Below, in pieces: positions 14,667-23,511 of a stretch of 64,000 nt of DNA. The notes beneath the pieces are model-generated. The model worked only from the letters and a program-made list of their open reading frames with translations. It had not been told where the DNA came from and did no database searches. Position 1 is the first letter of the stretch. Each line of letters starts with the position of its first letter. The stretch comes from Bacteroidota bacterium (lineage in GTDB: Bacteria > Bacteroidota > Bacteroidia > Flavobacteriales_F > PHOS-HE28). The DNA lies in contig JAKQEI010000104.1 of assembly GCA_029573495.1 (NCBI GenBank), positions 1 through 64,000 of the forward strand. The letters run 5' to 3'. Made by a program: the position numbers and the translations under genes.

Positions 14667-17519
14667 ATGTCCGGATCACCGACCGACGATCGCCGTCTGT
14701 TCCTGCTCGACGCCTTCGCACTGATCTACCGCGCCTATTTCAGTTTCATCCGGGCTCCACGGGTGAACAGCAAGGGCCTCAACACGAGCGCCGCGTTCGG
14801 TTTCACCACCACCCTGCTCGATCTCATCAAGCGGGAGAAGCCCACGCACCTCGCTGTGGTGTTCGACACGGCCGCCCCCACCGAGCGCCATGAGACCCTA
14901 CTCGACTACAAGGCGAACCGCGAGGAGATGCCGGACGATATCCGCAGCAATCTGCCTTACATCCGCCGCATCATCGAGGCGCTCAACATCCCCATCCTGG
15001 AGAGTGACGGGTACGAGGCCGATGATGTGATCGGAACGCTCGCCAAGAAGGCGGAGCTGGAGGGCTATACGACCTTCATGGTCACCCCGGACAAGGACTT
15101 CGGCCAGTTGGTGAGCGACCGCATCATCATGTACAAGCCCGGTCGCGGAGGCGATCCACCCGAGAAGCTCGGCCCCAAGGAGGTCTGTGAACGCTGGGGC
15201 GGGCTCACCAGTCCGGAACAGGTCAAGGACATTCTCGGCCTCATGGGAGATGCGGTGGACAACATCCCGGGCATCCCTGGCATCGGGGAGAAGACCGCGA
15301 TGAAGCTCGTCGCGACGTTCGGTTCCTTGGAAGCGGTGATCGAGGGCGTGGACCAGCTCAAGGGCAAACAGAGGGAGAATGTGATCCAGTTCGCGGAGCA
15401 GGGCCGCATGAGCAAGTTGCTCGCGACCATCAACATCAACGCTCCGGTGGAACTCGACCATGATGCGCTACACCTGGACCCGCCCGACAAGGACAAGGTG
15501 ATGGAGGTGTTCAGTGAACTGGAGTTCAAGACACTGGCAGCGCGGGTGCTCGCTCCCGTCGATCCGGGTGGCGCGGTTAACGGGAATGGACCGGCGCGAT
15601 CACGGAAAGGCCCTCCTTCCAGCGCGCCTGCGCAAGTCGACCTCTTTGGCACCACCACGGATGACAACGGCAACGTGGAGATGAAGGTGTTCGCCACCAT
15701 CGATACGGTGAAGCACCGTTACCTGCTCGAGGACACGGATGAGAAGATGTACATGCTGGCGGCGCAATTGAAGAAGCAGCAGCGCTTCGCCTTTGATACC
15801 GAGACCACGGGTACCGATGAGCGGACCGCGGAGCTCGTGGGCCTCTCATTCTGCTTCAAGCCTCATGAGGCGTACTATGTCCCCGTTCCCGAACAACGCG
15901 AAGAGGCCCAGCGCATTGTCGACATCTTCAAGCCGGTGCTGGAGAACGAGGCCATCGGCAAGGTGGCACAGAACGCCAAGTACGACATCCGCGTGCTGAA
16001 GAACTACGGCGTGGAGGTGAAGGGTCCCTTGTTCGATACGATGGTGGCCCACTTCCTGCTCAAGCCCGATCAGCAGAAGCACGGCATGGACTTCCTGGCG
16101 GAGTCCTACCTCGAGTACCGCCCGGTGAGCATCGGAACGCTCATCGGTGAGAAGGGCAGGGGCAGGGTTCAGAAGAGCATGCGCGATGTGCCTGTGGTCG
16201 AGGTGAAGGAATATGCGGCCGAGGATGCCGATATCACCTGGCAACTCGCCGGTAAGTTCGAACCCCTGCTGGCGGCGGATGAGGTGACGGACCTCTTCAA
16301 TACGGTGGAGATGCCCCTGGTGCATGTGCTCGCCGACATGGAGACGGAGGGCATCCGGATCGATATTCCGGCGTTGAAGCAGTTCAGCGAAGAGCTGGGC
16401 ACCGACCTTACGCGTCTGCAGGAGGAGATCCATGCGGCGTCCGGGGTGACCTTCAACATCGACAGCCCGAAGCAGCTCGGTGATGTCCTGTTCGAGACCC
16501 TCAAGCTGGGTGGTGACAAGGTGAAGAAAACGGCGAAGACAGGCCAGTACCAGACCAGTGAGGACATCCTGCAGGCGATGAGCAGCGCCCATCCCGTGAT
16601 CCCGCTGATCCTGGACTATCGCAGCCTGCGCAAGCTGAAGGGTACCTATGTGGATACCCTTCCCGAGGCGGCCGATCCGAGGACCCATCGGGTGCATACC
16701 AGCTACCTGCAGACGGTGGCGGCCACGGGCCGGCTCGCCAGCAACGACCCCAACCTCCAGAACATCCCCATCCGCACCGAGAAGGGCCGTGAGATCCGCA
16801 AGGCCTTCGTGCCAAGGGACGAGCACTACCAGCTGCTCAGCGCCGACTATTCGCAGATCGAACTGCGGATCATCGCGCACATGAGCGGCGACACGAACAT
16901 GCAGGAGGCGTTCAGGCACGGACTGGACATCCACGCGGCCACGGCGGCCAAGGTCTTCAATGTGGACATCGCCGCGGTCACGCGCGAACAGCGGAGCCGT
17001 GCGAAAGCGGTGAACTTCGGCATCGCATACGGGCAGGGTGCCTTCGGCCTCAGCCAGACCTTGGCCATCCCCCGCGCCGAAGCAAAGCAGATCATCGACG
17101 ACTATTTCGCCCAGTTCCCAGGTGTCCGCAATTACATGGACGAGACCATCGGCTTCTGCCGCACCCATGGGTACATCAAGACGCTCATGGGGCGCCGCCG
17201 CTACCTGCCGGATATCACCAGTGGCAACAACACGGTGCGGGCCCAGGCCGAGCGCATCGCCATCAATGCGCCCATGCAGGGCACGGCCGCGGACATCATC
17301 AAGGTGGCCATGGTCAACCTGCATGCGGACCTCCGCCGGAATGGCTTGCGCAGCAAGCTGTTGCTGCAGGTGCATGATGAGCTCGTGTTCGATGCGCACA
17401 ACGAGGAGCTCGAAGAGCTGAAAGGCATCGTGCGTGATCGCATGCAGGGCGCAATGGAGCTCGCGGTGCCGTTGGTTGTTGACATGGGCGTGGGGAAAAA
17501 CTGGCTGCAGGCGCACTGA
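14667..17519 (+). CDS. polA: DNA polymerase I
   Basis: 950 residues from ATG 14667 (MSGSPTDDRRLFLLD); the ORF track extends 83 codons into the divergent gene and is not credible there. All three domains are present. The 5'-3' exonuclease spans about 10-300 (DAFALIYRAYF, ESDGYEADDVIGTLA). The 3'-5' proofreading domain spans about 365-545 with its acidic residues (FAFDTETTG, NAKYDIRVLKNYG, YAAEDADITW). The polymerase spans about 580-950 (DYSQIELRIIAHMSGD near 725, KAVNFGIAYG near 780, QVHDELVFD near 900). It fills repair gaps and removes Okazaki primers. Proofreading looks intact, unlike in some genera. Confidence 0.98.
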   Translation: MSGSPTDDRRLFLLDAFALIYRAYFSFIRAPRVNSKGLNTSAAFGFTTTLLDLIKREKPTHLAVVFDTAAPTERHETLLDYKANREEMPDDIRSNLPYIRRIIEALNIPILESDGYEADDVIGTLAKKAELEGYTTFMVTPDKDFGQLVSDRIIMYKPGRGGDPPEKLGPKEVCERWGGLTSPEQVKDILGLMGDAVDNIPGIPGIGEKTAMKLVATFGSLEAVIEGVDQLKGKQRENVIQFAEQGRMSKLLATININAPVELDHDALHLDPPDKDKVMEVFSELEFKTLAARVLAPVDPGGAVNGNGPARSRKGPPSSAPAQVDLFGTTTDDNGNVEMKVFATIDTVKHRYLLEDTDEKMYMLAAQLKKQQRFAFDTETTGTDERTAELVGLSFCFKPHEAYYVPVPEQREEAQRIVDIFKPVLENEAIGKVAQNAKYDIRVLKNYGVEVKGPLFDTMVAHFLLKPDQQKHGMDFLAESYLEYRPVSIGTLIGEKGRGRVQKSMRDVPVVEVKEYAAEDADITWQLAGKFEPLLAADEVTDLFNTVEMPLVHVLADMETEGIRIDIPALKQFSEELGTDLTRLQEEIHAASGVTFNIDSPKQLGDVLFETLKLGGDKVKKTAKTGQYQTSEDILQAMSSAHPVIPLILDYRSLRKLKGTYVDTLPEAADPRTHRVHTSYLQTVAATGRLASNDPNLQNIPIRTEKGREIRKAFVPRDEHYQLLSADYSQIELRIIAHMSGDTNMQEAFRHGLDIHAATAAKVFNVDIAAVTREQRSRAKAVNFGIAYGQGAFGLSQTLAIPRAEAKQIIDDYFAQFPGVRNYMDETIGFCRTHGYIKTLMGRRRYLPDITSGNNTVRAQAERIAINAPMQGTAADIIKVAMVNLHADLRRNGLRSKLLLQVHDELVFDAHNEELEELKGIVRDRMQGAMELAVPLVVDMGVGKNWLQAH

Positions 17520-17567
17520 TCGCCCCATCCGCTATCGGGACCTTTACAGCCGACTCTCCATCAACCC

Positions 17568-18464
17568 ATGAGCGTGATGCGCAAGTACCTATGGCCGGCC
17601 GCTTTCATCGTGGCCGCTTCCCTTGCCGGCTGCGGCGGTGAACCTGCCGCACCTGACCAGTTGACCGTTGACACCGCGGCGGACAGCACCAAGGAGGAAC
17701 GGATGGCCAAGACGAAGAAGATCTTCTACAACATCCCGTCCCCCATGGAGACGGCGGCGCTGCTGAAGAAGGCCGGGGCCCAGTACAACAGCAAGATCCT
17801 CAACGACGTGAAGAACGTCGACAAGTACACCGCGGCTAGCCAGCAGGCGCTGAACCTGGGCGTGTACGGTGCGGACCTGAGCTATGCCAGTGTCTTCAAC
17901 CACACACAGGAGAGCATGTTCTACACCTCCTGCTCGCGCAAACTGGCCGATCGCCTCGGGGTGACGAACGCGTTCAACGACAGCACCCTGGAACTGATGC
18001 AATCCAAGATGAACGACCGCGACGCGCTGTTGGACATCATCAGCACCACCTATTGGGATGTGGATGCCTACCTGAAGGAGAACGGCCGCGACAACATCAG
18101 CGCCTTGATGATCGCAGGTGGCTGGGTGGAGGGGCTCTACGTCGCCACCCAGGTGACCACCACGAACGATACCCCGGATCTCCGGCGTCGCATCGCCGAA
18201 CAGAAGCACTCCCTGGATGACCTCGTAGCCCTGGTCAGCTCCTATGGTGTCGAGGATGCCAGATTGGATGGGGTCAAAGGGGATCTGGCCGCCCTCCAGG
18301 AATTGTTCAAGGGGATCAAGACCCCTGAGCCAGGTGCCACGACCACCGAGGAGAACGGAGTAACGGTCATCGGTGGCAACGAGCCTCCGGCCACCCTGAC
18401 CGATGAGCAACTCACCGCGATCCGCGACAAGGCCGCCTCCATCCGCAATTCCTACATCAACTGA
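17568..18464 (+). CDS. Conserved lipoprotein of unknown function
   Basis: 298 residues. The signal ends in the lipobox LAGC (Cys at about residue 23) followed by Gly-Gly, so the protein is membrane-anchored. The mature part is mostly helical and charged (TKEERMAKTKKIFYNIPSPMETAALLKKAG, then LNDVKNVDKYTAASQQALNLGVYGADLSYASVF). I recall similar lipoproteins in many Bacteroidota but no function. A low-complexity Pro/Thr stretch near residue 250 precedes a helical tail. It is 8 bp from the next exported protein gene, so both probably form an operon behind polA. Confidence 0.75.
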   Translation: MSVMRKYLWPAAFIVAASLAGCGGEPAAPDQLTVDTAADSTKEERMAKTKKIFYNIPSPMETAALLKKAGAQYNSKILNDVKNVDKYTAASQQALNLGVYGADLSYASVFNHTQESMFYTSCSRKLADRLGVTNAFNDSTLELMQSKMNDRDALLDIISTTYWDVDAYLKENGRDNISALMIAGGWVEGLYVATQVTTTNDTPDLRRRIAEQKHSLDDLVALVSSYGVEDARLDGVKGDLAALQELFKGIKTPEPGATTTEENGVTVIGGNEPPATLTDEQLTAIRDKAASIRNSYIN

Positions 18465-18472
18465 TCCGTAAC

Positions 18473-18913
18473 ATGCGACCCCAAAGCCTGTTCGTTCGTT
18501 CGGCCCTGCTGGTATGCGCTGTTGCAGGAGGCCTCTCCGCCTCGGCCCAATGCCGGAGCTTCGCCAAGAACAAGTGTGTACCAGAGCTCGCGCCGTACAA
18601 GTTCAATGAGACCTTCAACGCCGCCCAGCTCGCCCCCGGTGAGGAAGCTGAGGTGAACCTGACCTTCTACAGCGGCCAGGAATACCGGGTGATGGTCTGC
18701 ACCCACCCGATCCTCGGGGAGGTGAATTGGAAGCTCGTGGACGAGAACAACAAGATCGTGTTCGAGAGCCTGGCGGATGAACCGAAGAAGTTCTTCGACC
18801 TGAAGGCGGGCAGCACCGTTCCCATGAAAGTGGTGGTCTGGGTGCCCAACAAGGGTTCCTCCTCCATGGTGCACGTCGGTTGTGTGGCCATCATGGTCGG
18901 CTTCAAGGAGTGA
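18473..18913 (+). CDS. Small exported protein of unknown function
   Basis: 146 residues with a signal peptide (SALLVCAVAGGLSASAQ). The mature protein is a compact beta-rich domain of about 120 residues with three early or mid Cys residues (QCRSFAKNKCVPEL, VMVCTHPI) and a late one (VGCVAIMV), so disulfides are possible. No family is recognised. It starts 8 bp after the lipoprotein gene and is followed by a strong terminator, which suggests the two act together in the envelope. Confidence 0.75.
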   Translation: MRPQSLFVRSALLVCAVAGGLSASAQCRSFAKNKCVPELAPYKFNETFNAAQLAPGEEAEVNLTFYSGQEYRVMVCTHPILGEVNWKLVDENNKIVFESLADEPKKFFDLKAGSTVPMKVVVWVPNKGSSSMVHVGCVAIMVGFKE

Positions 18914-18926
18914 GCGTGACCGCCTC

Positions 18927-18967
18927 GAACGAGCGAGCCCCGGGCACATCCCGGGGCTCGCTCGTTC
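18927..18967. terminator. Bidirectional terminator hairpin
   Basis: An 18-bp perfect stem (GAACGAGCGAGCCCCGGG and its complement) around CACAT, between the convergent exported-protein and M43 protease genes. Confidence 0.85.
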
Positions 18968-18985
18968 AACGGGTCATGGTCCGTG

Positions 18986-21061
18986 CTACTCCTTCACCAC
19001 CTGGAGGGTGCGGATGCCACCGGAGGTGGTGATGCGCACGATGTAGATCCCGCTGGCACGTTCGCCCACAGGTATCGCGATGCGCTGGTCCCCAGCGGCC
19101 AGGGTCCCATCCTGGAAGGTGGACAAAATCCGGCCCGTCATGTCGAGGAGCTCGAGCCGAACGCGATCGGCCGCCGCAAGCCGCAGACGCAGATCGGCGT
19201 TCGAGGCGGTGGGATTCGGCATCACCACTGCGTCGCCAGCATCCTCACCCAGTTCCACCAGGCTCACGTTCACCGCTGTTCCGTTCAGATTGATGTCGTC
19301 CAGGTACAGGTTGTTCCCACCGTCGCTGAAGAAGTCGAACCGGATGCGCATATCGCTCACCTGGAAGGTGCTGTTGATGGTGAGGATCTCCTTGTACCCC
19401 CATTGCGCGGGTCCGTTCGGTATGAAATTACCCGTGACGATGCCTCCGGTGTTCAGGTCGCTCGTTCCGAAGAGCTGGCCACGAAGGCTCCAGTTCTCTC
19501 CGCAATTGCTGCTCACGAAGATGCGCAGCTGATCGGCGCTCATGTTGGTCCGGCGCGCGTAGGCATAACGGAAGCTCAGTACGATGTCGGAGACCCCGCT
19601 CATGTCATAGGTGGGGGTGATCAGCTGGTCCAGCCTACCGGCCATGCTCGAGTTGTTCAGGATACGCAGGCTCTTCGAGCCCGTATAGGCGGCGGTGTTC
19701 GTGATCGTGTATCCGTTGTCCCCATCGGCGTTCACCACGGTCCATCCCAGATCGCCTGGTTGGGAGGCTGATTCAAAGCTCTCGACCAGCGGAGGAGCCT
19801 CGCCGGGGTTGTTCAGCACCGTGACCACGTTCTGTTCCGTGGTCGACACCAGGCTCGAACCATCCGTGGCCGTGAGGGTCACAGCATAGGTGCCGCCTTC
19901 GGGGTAGAACACGGAAACGGATGCTGCGTCACTGGTCGCCGGGTCACCGCCCGGGAAGGTCCAGGTGCGCGACGTGATGTTGTGATAGCTCTCATCCGTG
20001 TACACGACCGAGCTACCGGCACAGATCTCCCGACGGTTGACCGAGAACCGTGCTGCGCACAACGTCGCATTGCCGTTCACCCCTGAATTGATCAGGGTGC
20101 TCGTCTGCCACAGCTGGTTGCGTTGGGCCGTGTTCGAGTTCAGTGCCGCGATCATGCGCGTCTTCTGCCCCTCGGTGAACATCTTGGAGCAGTACGAATA
20201 CTCCATGTAGTTCTCCACGTTGTCAAGGGTCGATCCACAGCTGGCCCCGCTCAGGGTGCAACTCGTCCAGCCTCGTGTGTTCGGGGTGTCAGCGACCCCG
20301 TCGTCGTCACTGCAATTGGCATCCAGTCCGGGGTTGTTGCTGTTGCCCCAGGTGTGTGCCAGGTTCAACCAGTGCCCCACTTCATGGGTCAGCGCACGGG
20401 AACGACCGGCTGTGGAAGTACCAATGGCTCCAACGTAGGTGTGCTGGATCACGATCCCATCCTCCTCCGGTATCCAATCCGCGGTGCCCGGTCTGAAGGT
20501 GTAGCCGGCGGCACCATCTGCCGAAGCCGCCACCCACACTTGCATGTAGCGGTTCCGTGGCCAGGAGATCAACGCCTTCATCTGGTCATCGCCGGCGTTC
20601 GTCAGCGTCGATACCGTGCGCGTGATCCCGTTGGTGCAGTTCCCCTGTGGGTCCTTCGTGGCGAGGCGGAACTCGATGCCGATATCGGCCACGATATCCT
20701 GGAATTGCGGCCTGACGTTGTCCCAGTCCGCGTTCAACCGGTTGAAGTCGTTGTTCAGGATCCGCACGGCATCCTGGATCTGCGCATCGGTGATGTTCTC
20801 CGGTCCGTTGTTGTGGATGATGTGGAAGACGACCGGGATCACGTATCCGCCACCCCCACCGCGCTCCCCTTCCTCCTGGAAGTTCCGGGTGAAGGTCTCC
20901 AGTTCCTCGGTGCGTTGGGCCACACGCGCAGCGAAGTCGGGTGCGTGGGCGATGGGCGCTCCGATGCGGTGGATCTCATCATTTCCGCAGTGGAAGGACT
21001 CCTGAGCGGAGAGCCCGCCTATCGGCAAGGCGATCGCCAGGAACAACAAGGTTCGGATCAT
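18986..21061 (-). CDS. Secreted M43 (pappalysin-like) zinc metalloprotease with PKD domain and T9SS tail
   Basis: 691 residues from ATG 21061 (MIRTLLFLAIALPIGGLSAQ, a signal peptide); the track start adds 22 residues. The protease domain (about 80-325) has the extended zinc motif HEVGHWLNLAHTWG near residue 225, which defines M43 cytophagalysins. A PKD-like domain follows (YTDESYHNITSRTWTFPGGDP, then YPEGGTYAVTLTATDG), and then a jelly-roll or MAM-like region (about 450-610). The last about 75 residues are a T9SS sorting domain (VVMPNPTASNADLRLRL, then SGIYIVRITTSGG). It should be secreted to the surface or medium for protein degradation. A TATTTTTA box lies 38 nt upstream. Confidence 0.93.
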   Translation of the reverse strand: MIRTLLFLAIALPIGGLSAQESFHCGNDEIHRIGAPIAHAPDFAARVAQRTEELETFTRNFQEEGERGGGGGYVIPVVFHIIHNNGPENITDAQIQDAVRILNNDFNRLNADWDNVRPQFQDIVADIGIEFRLATKDPQGNCTNGITRTVSTLTNAGDDQMKALISWPRNRYMQVWVAASADGAAGYTFRPGTADWIPEEDGIVIQHTYVGAIGTSTAGRSRALTHEVGHWLNLAHTWGNSNNPGLDANCSDDDGVADTPNTRGWTSCTLSGASCGSTLDNVENYMEYSYCSKMFTEGQKTRMIAALNSNTAQRNQLWQTSTLINSGVNGNATLCAARFSVNRREICAGSSVVYTDESYHNITSRTWTFPGGDPATSDAASVSVFYPEGGTYAVTLTATDGSSLVSTTEQNVVTVLNNPGEAPPLVESFESASQPGDLGWTVVNADGDNGYTITNTAAYTGSKSLRILNNSSMAGRLDQLITPTYDMSGVSDIVLSFRYAYARRTNMSADQLRIFVSSNCGENWSLRGQLFGTSDLNTGGIVTGNFIPNGPAQWGYKEILTINSTFQVSDMRIRFDFFSDGGNNLYLDDINLNGTAVNVSLVELGEDAGDAVVMPNPTASNADLRLRLAAADRVRLELLDMTGRILSTFQDGTLAAGDQRIAIPVGERASGIYIVRITTSGGIRTLQVVKE

Positions 21062-21351
21062 CTGTTGGGAAGGGTCGGTACATGAATGCACCGTCGGTGT
21101 AAAAATACGGAGCCATGGGCCCGCCATTGGACCCTAGGTGCGCCATCCGGCCCGATGGAAGCGGGTTCCCAAGGCGGTATTGCCATCCTGAAGAACAGGT
21201 GGAAAGGGTGCGTCCGTTCGGTCGGAAGCCCGGTTTTACCCGGCGGAAGCCCTTTCCTGTCGGGTTGAAGACCGATGCTCAAAGGGCCACGCTTGGACCA
21301 TGGTAGGGGCAATCGTGGGATCCTGACCCCAGCGTCAAGGTGTCAAGCCCG
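21062..21351. other. Intergenic stretch without a credible gene
   Basis: 290 bp between the divergent-looking start of the M43 gene and the metB stop. The short ORFs here have no family features. It holds the M43 promoter region (TATTTTTA on the minus strand at 21100-21107) and GC-rich sequence. A CAAGCCC/GGGCTTG inverted repeat (21344-21366) overlaps the metB 3' end and could help terminate metB. Confidence 0.5.
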
Positions 21352-22491
21352 TCAGCCCAGGGCTTGTTCGAGGTCCTCGATGAGGTCCTGTACGTCCTCC
21401 ACGCCAACGCTCAATCGGATGAGGGTATCCGCCAGACCGTTCGCCAACCGTTCCTCACGCGGTATGCTGGCATGTGTCATGCTCGCCGGGTGACCCAGCA
21501 GCGACTCCACGCCACCAAGTGATTCGGCCAGCGTAAAGAGCTTGGTGCTGCTCAATACACGGGTGGCATCCGCCATGTCGTCGCCCTTCAGGGTAAAGCT
21601 GATCATGCCACCGAAGCCACGCATCTGCTTCGCCGCGATGGCGTGGTTGACATGGGTCTTCAAGCCGGGCCAGTACACCTTGTCCACCTTCGGATGCTCC
21701 ACAAGCCAACGGGCGATGGACTCACCGTTCTCGCAATGCCGTTGCATGCGGAGGTGGAGCGTCTTCAAGCCGCGCAGGACGAGGAAACAGTCCTGTGGAC
21801 CGGGTGTTGCGCCGCTACTGTTCTGGATGAAGGCCAGTCGTTCCGCCAACCCATCGTCCTTCATGATCAACGCACCCATGACCACGTCGCTGTGGCCGCC
21901 GAGGTATTTGGTCACACTGTGCATCACCAGGTCGGCGCCCAGGTCCAACGGGTTCTGGAGGTAGGGCGTGGCGAAGGTGTTGTCCACTCCGAGGAGGCAC
22001 CCCTGCTTCTTGGCGATGGAAGCCAGGCCCGCGATGTCGATGATGCGCAGGAGCGGATTGGTCGGCGTTTCGGCCCAGATGAGCTTGGTGTTCACATTCA
22101 CCTTCGCCTGCACCTGGCCGAGGTCGCTCATGTCCACGAAATGGAAGGTGATCCCGAAGCCCGCGAAGATCTTCGTGAACAGACGGTATGTGCCACCGTA
22201 AAGGTCGTTGGTGCTCACCACCTCATCGCCCGGCTTCAGCAACTTGATCACCGCGTCGATGCTGGCCATGCCCGTGGCGAAACAGAGGCCATGCTTCCCG
22301 TTCTCCAGCGCCGCCAACGCGTTCTGCAACGCCGTGCGCGTGGGGTTGTGCGTCCTGCTGTATTCGTAGCCCTTGTGATCACCGGGTGAAGCCTGCACAT
22401 AGGTGCTGGTCTGGTAGATGGGCGTCATGATCGCCCCCGTCGCAGGGTCCGGTTCAACGCCGGCGTGGATCGCTTTGGTGCCGAATTTCAT
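21352..22491 (-). CDS. metB: Cystathionine gamma-synthase / gamma-lyase family PLP enzyme
   Basis: 379 residues from ATG 22491 (MKFGTKAIHAGVEPDP). PLP enzyme of the trans-sulfuration class. The PLP-binding Lys is in HSVTKYLGGHSDVVMG (near residue 195), the cofactor-phosphate region is YEYSRTHNPTR, and GGMISFTLKG and FTLAESLGGVESL near the end are family-typical. Cystathionine gamma-synthase, beta-lyase and gamma-lyase are hard to tell apart by sequence alone; the symbol is a best guess. No other methionine genes are adjacent. The -7 box TACCTTCG is 22 nt upstream, and the gene diverges from an EamA transporter. Confidence 0.88.
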   Translation of the reverse strand: MKFGTKAIHAGVEPDPATGAIMTPIYQTSTYVQASPGDHKGYEYSRTHNPTRTALQNALAALENGKHGLCFATGMASIDAVIKLLKPGDEVVSTNDLYGGTYRLFTKIFAGFGITFHFVDMSDLGQVQAKVNVNTKLIWAETPTNPLLRIIDIAGLASIAKKQGCLLGVDNTFATPYLQNPLDLGADLVMHSVTKYLGGHSDVVMGALIMKDDGLAERLAFIQNSSGATPGPQDCFLVLRGLKTLHLRMQRHCENGESIARWLVEHPKVDKVYWPGLKTHVNHAIAAKQMRGFGGMISFTLKGDDMADATRVLSSTKLFTLAESLGGVESLLGHPASMTHASIPREERLANGLADTLIRLSVGVEDVQDLIEDLEQALG

Positions 22492-22513
22492 CGTGGTCGC
22501 TGGTTGACGGTCG

Positions 22514-22521
22514 CGAAGGTA
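22514..22521 (-). promoter_or_regulatory. -7 promoter box (TACCTTCG) for metB
   Basis: TACCTTCG on the minus strand, 22 nt before the metB ATG. Confidence 0.6.
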
Positions 22522-22551
22522 GGATCCCCGAAGCACCTGCTCCTGTCCATG

Positions 22552-22559
22552 TATTTTCG
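22552..22559 (+). promoter_or_regulatory. -7 promoter box (TATTTTCG) for the EamA transporter
   Basis: TATTTTCG ends 7 nt before ATG 22567 and overlaps the upstream ATG at 22549. This favours 22567 as the real start. Confidence 0.6.
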
Positions 22560-22566
22560 CAACCCG

Positions 22567-23490
22567 ATGCCCGCCTCCCGCCAAGCGTGGGCGCACCTCG
22601 CGCTCTTCACGGTCAACTTCATCTACGGCGTCAATTACGTCGTTGCCAAAGGACTCATGCCCGTGGTGATCGGACCATCCGGTTTCATCCTCCTCCGCGT
22701 TCTGGGCGCGGGAAGCTTGTTCTGGGTGCTGCGCGCTATCCGGCCGGAGCCGGTGGCCCCCGCGGACCTGATCCGCCTCCTGCTATGCGCCGTCACTGGC
22801 GTCGCGCTCAATCAACTGATGTTCTTCCACGGCCTCATGCGCACCACGCCGCTCAACGCGAGCATCATCATGGTGGTGACGCCCATCCTCGTCCTCGTGC
22901 TGGCCGGCGTGCTCTTGAGGGAACGGATCACATGGACCAAGGCCATGGGGGTGCTGCTCGGGGCTGCCGGCGCCCTGGTCCTGGTGCTCGTGAAGCCATC
23001 GACCACTGCTGCAGGCCCCTCCACGGTGGGCGACCTGTTCATCCTGATCAATGCCTCCTCCTACGGCCTGTTCCTCGTTCTGGTGAAGCCATTGATGCGC
23101 AGGTATAGTGCGGTCACCATCATGGCCTGGTCCTTCTTGTTCGGACTTTTCCTGGTCCTGCCCTTCGGCTGGCAGGAGCTCGGAGCGGTACAGTGGCAGA
23201 CGCTATCCACCGCACATATCCTTGCGCTGGCCTTCGTCGTGGTCATGGTCACCTTCGTGTCCTACCTGATGAACACCTGGGCCATGGCCTATGTGAATCC
23301 GACGGTCGTTGGAGCATACATCTATATGCAGCCCGTACTGGCAGCTCTTTTCACCTGGATCTTCGTCAGGATCGGTCCGGAGCGGCTGGGTATCCCAGGT
23401 TCCTACTCCACGGACATCGGGATCGTGCAGGCGCTGTGTGCACTTTGCATCTTCGGCGGTGTCTACCTCGTGGGCAGGGCTGATCGGTGA
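22567..23490 (+). CDS. EamA/DMT family transporter
   Basis: 307 residues from ATG 22567 (MPASRQAWAHLALFT). Ten hydrophobic segments arranged as two EamA halves, for example NFIYGVNYVVAKGLMPVVIG, VTGVALNQLMFFHGLMRTTP and SIIMVVTPILVLVLAGVLL, then the second half from FILINASSYGLFLVLVKPLM. The DMT signature proline (NPTVVGAYIYMQPVLAALF) is present. Such inner-membrane proteins export small metabolites such as amino acids or their derivatives; the substrate cannot be read from sequence. It diverges from metB, and the two promoters are 30 bp apart. Confidence 0.88.
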   Translation: MPASRQAWAHLALFTVNFIYGVNYVVAKGLMPVVIGPSGFILLRVLGAGSLFWVLRAIRPEPVAPADLIRLLLCAVTGVALNQLMFFHGLMRTTPLNASIIMVVTPILVLVLAGVLLRERITWTKAMGVLLGAAGALVLVLVKPSTTAAGPSTVGDLFILINASSYGLFLVLVKPLMRRYSAVTIMAWSFLFGLFLVLPFGWQELGAVQWQTLSTAHILALAFVVVMVTFVSYLMNTWAMAYVNPTVVGAYIYMQPVLAALFTWIFVRIGPERLGIPGSYSTDIGIVQALCALCIFGGVYLVGRADR

Positions 23491-23497
23491 GGCGGCC

Positions 23498-23505
23498 TAC
23501 ATTTG
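23498..23505 (+). promoter_or_regulatory. -7 promoter box (TACATTTG) for yicC-gmk-nadD
   Basis: Exact TAnnTTTG match, 6 nt before the yicC ATG; it lies just after the EamA stop codon. Confidence 0.7.
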
Positions 23506-23511
23506 GCCGGC

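Noticed and set aside
15846-17528. 560-codon minus-strand ORF
   Set aside because: Antisense shadow of polA, whose motifs are complete on the plus strand.
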